Of a stretch of 64,000 nt of DNA, positions 23,644 through 32,017 are shown piece by piece. How positions within the stretch are numbered: position 1 is the stretch's first letter; the number at the start of each line of letters is the position of its first letter. Both the position numbers and the translations under genes were made by a program. The notes under the pieces were generated by a model, which worked only from the letters and a program-made list of their open reading frames with translations, was not told where the DNA came from and did not search any database. Location of the stretch: assembly GCF_036010485.1 (NCBI RefSeq), contig NZ_CP108568.1, forward strand, positions 4,037,001 to 4,101,000, written 5' to 3'. This DNA comes from Streptomyces sp. NBC_01198 (GTDB taxonomy: Bacteria; Actinomycetota; Actinomycetes; Streptomycetales; Streptomycetaceae).

Positions 23644-25062
23644 TCAGCGGGCGGCGCCCGTGATGATCCAGCGGCCGGAGCGGGCGCGCAGCCACAGGGC
23701 GGCGAGCCGGGTGAGCATCATCAGCGCCATGGCCCACCACAGGGCGGTCAGACCCGCCCCGAGCGCCGGCACCGCGAAGGCGGCAGGGGCGAAGACCGCC
23801 AGCGTGGCCAGCATGGACCAGGCCAGATACGGCCCGTCCCCGGCGCCCATCAGCACCCCGTCCAGGACGAAGACCACGCCCGATACCGGTTGCGAGACCG
23901 CGACCACCAGCAGCGCGGACATCAGCGCGTCCTGGACGGCCGGGTCGGAGCTGAACAGCGGCCCGATCAGCGGCCGGACCAGAGCCACCAGCAGCCCCAG
24001 GACGACACCGCAGGCCACCCCCCACTCGATCATCCGGCGGCAGGCCGCCCGGGCGCCCTCGGCGTCCCCGGCGCCCAGGTAGCGGCCGATGATCGCCTGG
24101 CCGGCGATGGCGATGGCGTCCAGGGCGAAGGCGAGCAGCGACCACACGGTGAGGATGATCTGGTGGGCGGCGATGTCGGTGTCCCCGAGCCGCGCGGCGA
24201 CCGCGGTGGCGATCAGCAGGACGGCCCGCAGGCTGACGGTGCGCACCAGCAGCGGCAGTCCCGCCCGGGCGCAGGCGCGGATCCCGGCGGTGTCCGGGCG
24301 CAGCGCCGTCCACCAGCCGCCGGCCCCGTCACCGGTCTGCCGCCGGATGCCGCGGACGACCACCCACAGGTAGACCGCGGCCATGCCGTTCTGTGCGATG
24401 ACGGTCCCCCAGGCGGAGCCGGCGATACCGAGCCCGGCGCCGTAGACGAGGGTGGCGTTCAGGCCCGCGTTGGCGGTGAAGCCGCCGATGGCCACCACCA
24501 GCGGGGTGCGGGTGTCCTGCAGGCCGCGCAGCACTCCGGTGGCGGCCAGCACCACCAGCATGGCCGGGATGCCGAGCGAGCTGATCCGGAGGTAGTCGGC
24601 CGCGTAAGGGGCCGCGGTACCCGAGGCCTCGAAGAGGTCGACCAGAGCGGGGGCCGCGGGCAGCACCGCCGCGATCACCAGGCCGCCGAGCAGCAGAGCC
24701 AGCCAGATGCCGTCGACTCCCTGCCGCAGCGCGGCCGGCAGGTCGCCCGCACCGACCCGGCGGGCGACCGCGGCTGTGGTGGCGTAGGCCAGGAAGACGA
24801 AGACGTTGACCGCGGTGGTGAGCAACGCGGCGGCCACGCCGAGCCCGGCGAGTTGTGCGGTGCCCAGGTGGCCGACGACCGCGCTGTCCACCATCACGAA
24901 GAGCGGTTCCGCCACGAGCGCGCCGAACGCGGGCAGGGCGAGGGCGACGATTTCCCGGTCATGCCGACGCCGTCCTGACGGACGGCGCTCGCTGTCGGGC
25001 CCCGGGCCGCGGGGCCCGGGTTCCTGCTTTTCTGGCGGCTCGACGACGGGATTCACAAGCAC
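23644..25062 (-). CDS. MATE family multidrug efflux transporter
   Basis: A 472-aa membrane protein with about 12 hydrophobic segments in two similar halves. The first half opens with IVALALPAFGALVAEPLF and VDSAVVGHLGTAQLAG, the DinF/NorM signature. It contains ATGVLRGLQDTRTPL and GQAIIGRYLGAGDAEGA. It probably exports cationic compounds using an ion gradient. The start is one of two GTG codons (25062, 25056); neither has a strong ribosome site. It is transcribed divergently from dnaB across a 426-bp region full of DnaA-box-like sequences. Confidence 0.88.
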   Translation of the reverse strand: MLVNPVVEPPEKQEPGPRGPGPDSERRPSGRRRHDREIVALALPAFGALVAEPLFVMVDSAVVGHLGTAQLAGLGVAAALLTTAVNVFVFLAYATTAAVARRVGAGDLPAALRQGVDGIWLALLLGGLVIAAVLPAAPALVDLFEASGTAAPYAADYLRISSLGIPAMLVVLAATGVLRGLQDTRTPLVVAIGGFTANAGLNATLVYGAGLGIAGSAWGTVIAQNGMAAVYLWVVVRGIRRQTGDGAGGWWTALRPDTAGIRACARAGLPLLVRTVSLRAVLLIATAVAARLGDTDIAAHQIILTVWSLLAFALDAIAIAGQAIIGRYLGAGDAEGARAACRRMIEWGVACGVVLGLLVALVRPLIGPLFSSDPAVQDALMSALLVVAVSQPVSGVVFVLDGVLMGAGDGPYLAWSMLATLAVFAPAAFAVPALGAGLTALWWAMALMMLTRLAALWLRARSGRWIITGAAR

Positions 25063-25069
25063 AGCTTAA

Positions 25070-25332
25070 TCGTCCACAAGTAAGAGGTGAAGGCCCAGAA
25101 GGATCCTTACCGCTGACTGCGTAGAGTGATCTCCTCCGCGTTGTTTGTGGCGATCTTGGTCCGGGTGGAAAAGTTTTTCTCCTGCACAGGCTATGGATGA
25201 AGAAGGTGCAGGTCAGAGCGCATCTTTGCGGGGGTCTCCCGGGTTGTCCACAGCACTGTCCCAAGGGCTGTACACAGGTTGAGGGCAGTTCTCCACAGGT
25301 ATGCCGCCGTCGTCCACACCCCCTGTGGATAA
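25070..25332. promoter_or_regulatory. cluster of DnaA-box-like nonamers in the MATE-dnaB intergenic region
   Basis: Relative to TTGTCCACA, the 426-bp gap between the MATE gene and dnaB contains an exact match at 25244-25252 and an exact TTATCCACA on the minus strand at 25332-25324. One-mismatch copies lie at 25070-25078 (TCGTCCACA), 25289-25297 (TTCTCCACA) and 25310-25318 (TCGTCCACA), with a weaker copy at 25268-25276 (CTGTACACA). Five of the six lie within about 90 bp. The remainder of the gap shows nothing else I recognise. DnaA binding here could regulate dnaB or titrate DnaA. Confidence 0.65.
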
Positions 25333-25488
25333 CCGCCTTGGTCCAGGCCGTCGCTGGCCCTACCGTGGACCCTCCCGCCGCCGCGCCGCGAGCGCTGCCG
25401 GGTGGATCGAGGAACGGAGCGGTGCCATGAAAGAGTGGCACGCACGCGGGGTCCGGCCGGACCGGTCGGACGGGAGGAGGTGGCGGGG

Positions 25489-26949
25489 GTGACCCAGCCC
25501 GAACCCGCCGACGACGCGTGGCCGGACCTCCCGCCGGACGACCGCCAGGGCCCGCCGCCCGGGGTCAGCCCGTTCCGCAAGAAGTCCTCCTCCGACGACA
25601 ACCGCTACTCCGAGGGCGGCGGCGGCTTCGAGCGCGTCCCCCCGCAGGACCTCGACGCCGAGCAGTCCGTGCTGGGCGGCATGCTGCTGTCCAAGGACGC
25701 CATCGCCGACGTCGTCGAGGTACTCAAGGGCGCCGACTTCTACCGGCCCGCCCACGAGACGATCTACACCGCGATCCTCGACCTCTACGCCCGCGGTGAG
25801 CCGGCCGACCCGATCACCACCGCCGCCGAGCTCACCAAACGCGGCGAGATCGCCCGGGTCGGCGGCGCCCCCTACCTGCACACCCTGGTCAACGCGGTCC
25901 CCACCGCGGCCAACGCCGAGTATTACGCCGAGATCGTCCACGAACGGGCGGTGCTGCGCCGGCTGGTCGAGGCCGGCACTCGTATCACCCAGATGGGATA
26001 CGCCGCCGACGGCGACGTCGACGAGATCGTCAACAACGCCCAGGCCGAGATCTACGCCGTCACCGAGCAGCGCACCTCCGAGGACTACCTGCCGCTCGGC
26101 GACATCATGGAGGGCGCCCTCGACGAGATCGAGGCGATCGGCTCCCGCAGCGGCCAGATGTCCGGCGTCCCCACCGGCTTCACCGACCTGGACTCCCTCA
26201 CCAACGGCCTGCACCCCGGCCAGATGATCGTCATCGCGGCCCGCCCCGCGATGGGCAAGTCCACCCTCGCGCTGGACTTCGCCCGTACGTGCTCCATCGC
26301 GAACAAGATGCCCAGCGTGATCTTCTCGCTGGAGATGGGCCGCAACGAGATCGCCATGCGCCTGCTGTCCGCCGAGGCCCGCGTGGCGCTGCACCACATG
26401 CGCTCGGGCACCATGACCGACGACGACTGGACCAAGGTCGCCCGCCGCATGTCCGACGTCACCGAGGCACCCCTCTACATCGACGATTCGCCCAACCTGT
26501 CGATGATGGAGATCCGCGCCAAGTGCCGCCGCCTCAAGCAGCGCAACGATCTGCGGCTGGTCGTCATCGACTACCTCCAGCTGATGCAGTCCGGCGGCTC
26601 GCGCCGGCCCGAGAGCCGCCAGCAGGAGGTCTCCGACATGTCCCGGAACCTCAAGCTGCTGGCCAAGGAGCTTGAGGTCCCCGTCATCGCGCTGTCCCAG
26701 CTCAACCGCGGCCCCGAACAGCGCACCGACAAGAAGCCGATGGTCTCCGACCTGCGCGAGTCCGGCTCGATCGAGCAGGACGCCGACATGGTGATCCTCC
26801 TCCACCGCGAGGACGCCTACGAGAAGGAGTCCCCCCGCGCCGGCGAGGCCGACCTGATCGTCGCCAAGCACCGCAACGGCCCCACGGCCACCATCACCGT
26901 GGCCTTCCAGGGCCACTACTCCCGCTTCGTGGACATGGCCCAGACCTGA
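25489..26949 (+). CDS. dnaB: replicative DNA helicase DnaB
   Basis: Hexameric 5'-3' helicase of the replisome, 486 aa. The N-terminal domain begins PPQDLDAEQSVLGGMLLSKD. The RecA-like ATPase domain has the P-loop ARPAMGKSTLALDF with Lys at about residue 257, LRLVVIDYLQLM (Walker B/H3) and VIALSQLNRGPEQR. No intein is present. I chose the GTG at 25489 because GGAGGAGG precedes it with a spacer of about 8 bases. It stands alone; the next ~320 bp downstream hold no gene. Confidence 0.97.
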   Translation: MTQPEPADDAWPDLPPDDRQGPPPGVSPFRKKSSSDDNRYSEGGGGFERVPPQDLDAEQSVLGGMLLSKDAIADVVEVLKGADFYRPAHETIYTAILDLYARGEPADPITTAAELTKRGEIARVGGAPYLHTLVNAVPTAANAEYYAEIVHERAVLRRLVEAGTRITQMGYAADGDVDEIVNNAQAEIYAVTEQRTSEDYLPLGDIMEGALDEIEAIGSRSGQMSGVPTGFTDLDSLTNGLHPGQMIVIAARPAMGKSTLALDFARTCSIANKMPSVIFSLEMGRNEIAMRLLSAEARVALHHMRSGTMTDDDWTKVARRMSDVTEAPLYIDDSPNLSMMEIRAKCRRLKQRNDLRLVVIDYLQLMQSGGSRRPESRQQEVSDMSRNLKLLAKELEVPVIALSQLNRGPEQRTDKKPMVSDLRESGSIEQDADMVILLHREDAYEKESPRAGEADLIVAKHRNGPTATITVAFQGHYSRFVDMAQT

Positions 26950-27268
26950 CCGTCCGTTTGTCGGTTCCGCCCCGGCGTGTCCCTTTCCGCGTCGCCGTGT
27001 CCCCTCATCGGCGCTTGGGTCAGAGTTCACGGAACGGCAGATCGGTGCCTCCGCTCGATCGAGTGGAGTGCGGTGTCCGCCGAGACAGCGGACGGGCACG
27101 CTCGCCCGGATACCGGAAGTCCGAGCCGACTCACACGCAACTGGGCGATCATGTCGAAGTGACCATCGCCGACCCCACCGAGTTCTGCTCCGCCAGTCGT
27201 GCCGCCGTCTACCGCGCCGTCGAACGCCATCAGGACATCCGCGTCGTCGGTTTCCGAGGGGCAGTGAC
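26950..27268. other. gene-free stretch after dnaB
   Basis: 319 bp without a convincing gene. It contains a 6-bp-arm hairpin (27075-27080 with 27088-27093). A short open stretch from about 27160 (VTIADPTEFCSASRAAVYRA) lacks a ribosome site and family resemblance. It may be debris linked to the broken gene that follows. Confidence 0.5.
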
Positions 27269-27547
27269 GTGCTGCCATACGCCTACCGGGTCACGAAGTA
27301 CAACCCCGCCGACCGTGACCAGCGCGGGCACTACGCCGGCACTGAGCCCGCGACGAGCGACCACGGGCCGGTCGAAGCCGCCTATCTTCACGCCGTCGCC
27401 GCCTTCGCCGAGGACATCGGCGTCGAGCAGCTGGCCGTTCGCGAGCCGCAGCTCGGAGGCTTCGCGCATTTCGGTCTGGAGCCACCGGTCGACGGCGGGA
27501 CCAGCACCTCTGTCTCGCCAGCACCCGACCCTGCGAGGGTGCGCTGA
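27269..27547 (+). pseudogene. 5' fragment of an S1-domain protein gene
   Basis: An open frame of 92 aa starting at a GTG that has a very good ribosome site (GAGGGG, 7-base spacer). It begins MLPYAYRVTKYNPADRD and includes VEAAYLHAVAAFAEDIGVEQL and HFGLEPPV, after which it loses protein-like character and stops. From memory, this is the N-terminus of a ~500-aa streptomycete protein whose C-terminal half carries S1 domains, as does the next frame downstream. The middle ~95 residues of that family appear to be missing here, and the two parts are in different frames. Inference: one gene broken by an internal deletion with frameshift. Confidence 0.6.
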
Positions 27548-27627
27548 CCCGCACCCGCGCGCTCGGCCTGATCCCGGAACGCCTGGACGCATCGCCCTAC
27601 GACTTCGCCCCCGACGATCCTGAGTAC

Positions 27628-28581
27628 GTGCAGCGTCCGGCCGACGCCGACTTCTGTGCCCGCCTGCACTGGACCGTCAGCGCCCACCGCACCGCGCTCC
27701 TGGAGGAGATCTTCGCCGCCAACGCCTCCCGGTGGCACCGCTTGACCCGCGACACCATCGAGACCGTGCGCTCCGAGCCGGCCCCACGCTCCCAGTTGAC
27801 GGTCTGGCCGGACCTGCTCACCGTCGACACGGCCGTGGCCGCTCTCCCCGGCGAGGGCCTGGTGGAGGTCGTCTGGGAGGACGAGGACGGGCAGATCACG
27901 AGCACGGTCGTGGACGTGACCCAGTTCGAGGCACTGATCGCCCAGCTCGCCAGCGCGCGTGCTGCCGGAGTCGTATCCATGGATGCCGGTGAAGATCTCC
28001 CGCTGTTCACCGCTGTGCTCCCGGACAGCGACGGTGTTCTACGGGCTCGCTGGCAGACCGGACCGACGCCCAGCGACCGGGACTGGGCGTTCTTGAAGAC
28101 CCTGCGGCGCGGCCAGGTCGTCACCGGCACGGTGACATCCATCGCCGGCTTCGGTGTCACCTTCGTGGACATCGGCGGCTTCACCGGGATGATCAACGTT
28201 CCGGAGCTTTCCTGTCGTCCCTTCAATCAGCCGTCCGACATCGTCAGCGTCGGCCAGGAGATCACCGCCGAAGTCCCCGACGTCGACATGGTCTGGGAAC
28301 GAGTGCCGCTGTCACTGCGAGCAGTCCAGGAGGACCCGTGGCCGCAGGTCGCGCAGCGTCTCGGGCAGGTGGTCACTGGACCAGTCGCCGAAATCGTCCC
28401 GTTCGGCGTCTTCGTCCGCATCGAAGACCGAGACGACGGCTTCCAGGGCCTCGTGCACACCAATGAGCTGGATCAAGCGCCGGAAGACGTTGAGGTCGGC
28501 GACGTGCTCGCAGTGAAGATCATCGGGGTCTATCTCCCTCGGCGCCGCATTGCCCTGTCACAGAGGCAGGCCGACCAGTGA
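27628..28581 (+). CDS. protein with two S1 RNA-binding domains (probably 3' part of a broken gene)
   Basis: A 317-aa open frame. The first ~155 residues are an uncharacterised helical/acidic region. Two S1 (OB-fold) domains follow at about 157-225 (GQVVTGTVTSIAGFGVTFVD, INVPELS) and 245-313 (RLGQVVTGPVAEIVPFGVFV, GLVHTNEL, RRRIALS). The GTG start has no ribosome site, and coding-like codons continue upstream in the same frame to about 27536 (ALTRTRALGLIPERLDASPY), so this is probably the 3' section of a gene whose start is at 27269. If expressed, it could bind RNA. Its job is unknown to me. Confidence 0.65.
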   Translation: MQRPADADFCARLHWTVSAHRTALLEEIFAANASRWHRLTRDTIETVRSEPAPRSQLTVWPDLLTVDTAVAALPGEGLVEVVWEDEDGQITSTVVDVTQFEALIAQLASARAAGVVSMDAGEDLPLFTAVLPDSDGVLRARWQTGPTPSDRDWAFLKTLRRGQVVTGTVTSIAGFGVTFVDIGGFTGMINVPELSCRPFNQPSDIVSVGQEITAEVPDVDMVWERVPLSLRAVQEDPWPQVAQRLGQVVTGPVAEIVPFGVFVRIEDRDDGFQGLVHTNELDQAPEDVEVGDVLAVKIIGVYLPRRRIALSQRQADQ

Positions 28582-28634
28582 CGACGTGGACGCGCTGCTA
28601 CCGGGACGAGGCCCGAGGCGTCCGAGCGGGACAG

Positions 28635-29108
28635 CTATCCGCCACCTGGGCCGACTTCGGCGCAGGGCTCGTCCTCCTGGACCATGCGGGCGAGGAGACC
28701 CATGAGCTGGGTCCGCTCGGCGGGGGTCAGGGCAGCGGTCAGCTCGTCGTTCGCCTCACGGCCCAGTTTCTCCGTCTGAAGCAGGCGGCGTTTCCCGCTA
28801 GGCGAGAGGGCGATGGCGTTCTTGCGACGGTCCTTGGCGTCCGGCGTCCGGGTCACGAGGCCATCGTTCTGGAGGTCGTTGAGGATCGCGACCATGTCCT
28901 TGGGGTCGATGCTCAGGCTGCGGCCCAGCTCGGCCTGGGACACGGGGCCCAGTTCGGCGACGGCCGACAGGACGGCATGGTGCATCATCCGCATGCCCAC
29001 CTGGGCGAGGGCTTCGGCGACGAGCCGGTGTCCCCGAGCTGCGGCACGGCCCAGGAGCCAGCTGGGGAGGGAGCGGATACGGGAGGGAGCGCGGGGGGTC
29101 TCGGACAT
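28635..29108 (-). CDS. MarR family transcriptional regulator
   Basis: A 157-aa winged-helix regulator. The recognition region reads LSAVAELGPVSQAELGRSLS and IDPKDMVAILNDLQNDGLVTR, and the wing is DRRKNAIALSPSGKRRL, all typical of MarR. It is divergent from the quinone-oxidoreductase gene across 82 bp, an arrangement in which the regulator usually controls the neighbouring enzyme and itself in response to a small, often electrophilic or phenolic, ligand. The ligand cannot be told from the sequence. Confidence 0.85.
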   Translation of the reverse strand: MSETPRAPSRIRSLPSWLLGRAAARGHRLVAEALAQVGMRMMHHAVLSAVAELGPVSQAELGRSLSIDPKDMVAILNDLQNDGLVTRTPDAKDRRKNAIALSPSGKRRLLQTEKLGREANDELTAALTPAERTQLMGLLARMVQEDEPCAEVGPGGG

Positions 29109-29131
29109 GGCGCCAGACTAGTCAGAAAATT

Positions 29132-29175
29132 ATTGGAGTTCCCTACGACCTTTCGCTATCGTTGGGTCTCCCAAT
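29132..29175. promoter_or_regulatory. possible MarR operator region
   Basis: Two related inverted half sites, ATTGGAGTTCCC (29132-29143) and, on the other strand, ATTGGGAGACCC (29175-29164), lie in the divergent gap. The second contains its own small dyad TTGGG-TCT-CCCAA. Confidence 0.35.
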
Positions 29176-29190
29176 GACTTGGAGGCGTGC

Positions 29191-30129
29191 ATGCGGCGGA
29201 TTCGTTTTTACGAGTACGGCGGTCCGGAAGTGCTCCGCGTCGAGGACGCGGACGCCCCGGAGCCCGGCGCGGGGGAACTGCTGGTCCGCACGGAGGCCAT
29301 CGGTGTGACCCTTCCCTCCGTGCGCAAGGTTCGCGGCGAGGGCGGCAGGACGCCGCTACCGGGAGTCCTGGGGGGCGAGGTCGCCGGAACGGTGATCGCA
29401 CTCGGCTCGGACGTGACGGATTTCGCGGTCGGCGACCGCATCACGTCGCTCACTTTCAACGGCGGCTCGTATTCCGAACTGGCCATCGCCCCCGCCTTCA
29501 TGGCGAGCCGCATACCGGACGGAGCGAGCGCCGTTCAGGCCGTCGCGCTCGTGCGCAGCGGACACGTCGCCCTCGCCGCCCTGGCCACGGCCCGGCCTCT
29601 TGTGAGCGAGTCGGTCCTCATCACGGGCGCCGCGAGCGGAGTGGGGCATCTCGCGGTCCAACTGGCCAAGCTGCAGGGCGTTGAACGGGTCGTCGCGGCC
29701 GTCAGCTCGCACACCAAGGCGGAGTTCCTCCGCGGTCTCGGCGCCGACGAGGTCGTGACCTACGACAGCGAGCAGTGGGGTGAGCCGGCCGACGTCGTCC
29801 TGGACGGAGTCGGCGGAGATCTGCTCCCACGCGCCGTCTCCGCGCTTGCGCCCGGCGGGCGACTCGTCTTCTTCAACTCGGGCGGCGGCACCGTCCCCGC
29901 CTTCGACCTCCTGGCAGGATCGAAAACCATCACCGGCCTCACCATGGCCAGGTTTGCCGGCACTCGGCGCGAGCTCTACGACCGGCATGGCGAGGAGCTG
30001 TGGAAGCTGACCCTGTCCGGGCAGCTGCGGCCGGCCGTTCACGCCCGGATTCCGCTGGCGGACGCGGCACGAGCGCACGAGATCATCGAAGCCCGTGCCA
30101 ATCTCGGCAAGGTCGTTTTGCTGCCCTGA
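29191..30129 (+). CDS. zinc-independent quinone oxidoreductase / medium-chain dehydrogenase
   Basis: A 312-aa NADPH-dependent MDR-superfamily enzyme of the quinone oxidoreductase (Qor) type. It starts MRRIRFYEYGGPEVLRVED, contains PGVLGGEVAGTVIALGSDV, and has the cofactor-binding SVLITGAASGVGHLAVQLAK (AxxGVG) at about 146-165. The catalytic-zinc ligands of alcohol dehydrogenases are absent. The ATG at 29191 follows GGAGG with a 5-base spacer; an in-frame TTG four codons earlier is less likely. Being divergent from a MarR regulator suggests inducible detoxification of a quinone or enone. Confidence 0.85.
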   Translation: MRRIRFYEYGGPEVLRVEDADAPEPGAGELLVRTEAIGVTLPSVRKVRGEGGRTPLPGVLGGEVAGTVIALGSDVTDFAVGDRITSLTFNGGSYSELAIAPAFMASRIPDGASAVQAVALVRSGHVALAALATARPLVSESVLITGAASGVGHLAVQLAKLQGVERVVAAVSSHTKAEFLRGLGADEVVTYDSEQWGEPADVVLDGVGGDLLPRAVSALAPGGRLVFFNSGGGTVPAFDLLAGSKTITGLTMARFAGTRRELYDRHGEELWKLTLSGQLRPAVHARIPLADAARAHEIIEARANLGKVVLLP

Positions 30130-30250
30130 CGCGTGGCCGCTGCGGCCTGGGGGCCCAGTAGGTGCCCTGAACCGGCCGAGGGTCGGTCAAGCCGCCTCTG
30201 ATCCCGCGGACGCCTTCGCTGGCGCGGCCCTCATTTGCCTTCCTAGGGCA

Positions 30251-30267
30251 CCTAGGTTAAAACTAGG
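30251..30267. promoter_or_regulatory. probable TetR operator
   Basis: The 17-bp imperfect palindrome CCTAGGTTAAAACTAGG lies 25 bp before the TetR-type gene; a further CCTAGG-like half site is directly upstream. It is A/T-rich in an otherwise GC-rich gap and is well placed to overlap the promoter. Confidence 0.5.
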
Positions 30268-30291
30268 GCCTCAAGGATCCTGGGAGGGTGC

Positions 30292-30885
30292 ATGGTGCGG
30301 GCGGGGCTGACGGTGGAGCGGGTGACGATCGCGGGCGCGGAGCTGGCGGACGACGTCGGGCTCGACCAGGTGACCATGTCGCAGGTGGCGCGGCGGCTGG
30401 GTGTGAAGGACGCGAGCCTCTACACGCATGTCCGCGGCCTGGAGGATCTGCGCGGTCGGATCGCCCTGCTGGCGGCGGACGAGAAGACCATCCGTATCGC
30501 GGAGGCGACCGCGGGGCGGGCGGGCAGGGACGCGCTCGTCGCGTTCGCGAACGCCTGGCGGGAGTACGCCCACGCGCATCCGGGCCGCTACATGGCAACG
30601 CAGACCCCGATGCAGATCGACCCCGAGCTGGTGGCGAAAGCGCCCGGACCACGGCGCGCGGTCGAGCTGACGTACGGCATGCTGCGCGGCTACGGACTGG
30701 CCGAGCCGGACCTGACCGACGCGGTCCGGTTGCTGCGCAGCACGTTCCACGGGTTCGTCGCCCTGGAAGCGGCGGGCGGCTTCGGGCACGAGCGTTCGCC
30801 GCAGCGGTCCTGGACGCGCGCCCTCGACGCGCTGCACGTCCTCCTGGAGAACTGGCCCCCGTCCCGAGAAGGAGAAACCTCATGA
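30292..30885 (+). CDS. TetR family transcriptional regulator
   Basis: A 197-aa regulator. The N-terminal helix-turn-helix reads LDQVTMSQVARRLGVKDASL followed by YTHVRGLEDLRGRIALLAA, typical of TetR. The C-terminal half has a WHG-type ligand domain (AFANAWREYAHAHPGRYMA). The stop codon overlaps the start of the alpha/beta hydrolase gene (ATGA), so the two are translationally coupled and the regulator probably controls this small operon. The start may instead be the GTG at 30295, which is better spaced from GGGAGGG. Confidence 0.87.
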   Translation: MVRAGLTVERVTIAGAELADDVGLDQVTMSQVARRLGVKDASLYTHVRGLEDLRGRIALLAADEKTIRIAEATAGRAGRDALVAFANAWREYAHAHPGRYMATQTPMQIDPELVAKAPGPRRAVELTYGMLRGYGLAEPDLTDAVRLLRSTFHGFVALEAAGGFGHERSPQRSWTRALDALHVLLENWPPSREGETS

Positions 30886-31724
30886 CCGACCCGACCATCG
30901 GCAGCCTGCGGGTGAACGGTGCGACCCTGCACTACGAGGTGCGAGGCCAGGGCCCGCTCCTGCTGCTCATCCCCGGCGGGACGGGCGGCGCGGCATCCTT
31001 CGACGCCATCGCCGGCGACCTGGCCGCCGAATACACGGTCGCGACCTACGACCCGCGCGGCATGTCCCGCAGCACGCTGGACGACCTCGACGCCGAGCAG
31101 CATGTGGCCGAGCACGCCGATGACGCGTTCCGGATGCTGGAACTGCTGTCGCCCGGTGAGCCTGCCCTGGTGTTCGGCGGCAGTTCGGGTGCGATCGCCG
31201 CCCTGCACCTTCTCACCGCCCACCCCGAACGCGTCGCCCGAATTGTGGCGCACGAGCCGCCAGTAGTGGAGGTGCTGCCGGACGCGGCGGGTCATCGCGC
31301 GCTCATCGCACACGTGCAGGAGACGTTCCGTACCGAAGGGCTCATGCCGGCGATGGCCGTGTTCGCCGCGGGCCTGCAGAAGGACGGCGACACGACCGAG
31401 CCGAAGGCCGAGCTGAGACTTCCCCCCGAGGCGGCGGCGCGGGCCGAGCGGACGATGGCCGACCTGCCGTTCTTCGTCGGTCGCATCGTGCCCGGCTTCA
31501 TGTCCTACGAGCCGGACATCCGCCGGTTGGTGGGCCTGTCGGACCAGCTCGTGATCGCCGCCGGCCAGGACTCGCGCGGTGAGCTGCCCTACCGCTCCGC
31601 GGCCTTCCTGGCCGACCGTCTCGGCACGGAGCTCCAGCACTTCCCCGGCGGCCACATCGGACTGACCACGCACCCCGCAGAGTTCGGCGAGCACCTGCGG
31701 AAGGCCTTCCGAGCCTCGACCTGA
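30882..31724 (+). CDS. alpha/beta hydrolase
   Basis: A 280-aa alpha/beta-hydrolase-fold enzyme. It shows LLLIPGGTGGAASFDAIAGD (oxyanion region, about 27-46), YDPRGMSRS and the nucleophile elbow FGGSSGAIAAL (Ser in G-x-S-x-G). The catalytic His is probably in HFPGGHIGLTTHP near the C-terminus. The substrate is unknown; it could be an esterase or an epoxide-hydrolase-like enzyme. AAGGAG precedes the ATG, which overlaps the TetR stop. Confidence 0.85.
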   Translation: MTDPTIGSLRVNGATLHYEVRGQGPLLLLIPGGTGGAASFDAIAGDLAAEYTVATYDPRGMSRSTLDDLDAEQHVAEHADDAFRMLELLSPGEPALVFGGSSGAIAALHLLTAHPERVARIVAHEPPVVEVLPDAAGHRALIAHVQETFRTEGLMPAMAVFAAGLQKDGDTTEPKAELRLPPEAAARAERTMADLPFFVGRIVPGFMSYEPDIRRLVGLSDQLVIAAGQDSRGELPYRSAAFLADRLGTELQHFPGGHIGLTTHPAEFGEHLRKAFRAST

Positions 31725-32017
31725 ATCGCGCACGACCTGGTCGACTCCGCCGGAGGCGGCCGAAGAAAGGGGCCCGATTGCTCGCGCCCTTGGCGTTAGG
31801 GTGCGTCTCCGACGTCGCGTCGCGGACAGGGCGGCTGCCAAGTGAAGCGAGTGCCGTCGGGGCAGCGGACCACGTCGCGCGCCAACGCCCCGCAAGGCCC
31901 TTGGAGATGGACAAGGTTGTCGCTGCCCGGCGATACACTCCGCTCACCAGAACCGCACGACTCTTCGAATCGTCGCTGGTTCAGGGATTCATTGCTTGAG
32001 ATCCCATGGGGGGATTC

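Noticed and set aside
25070..25332. The DnaA-box cluster as the chromosomal origin
   Set aside because: In Streptomycetaceae oriC lies between dnaA and dnaN, and neither is here. Only six boxes are present and no AT-rich unwinding element is visible.
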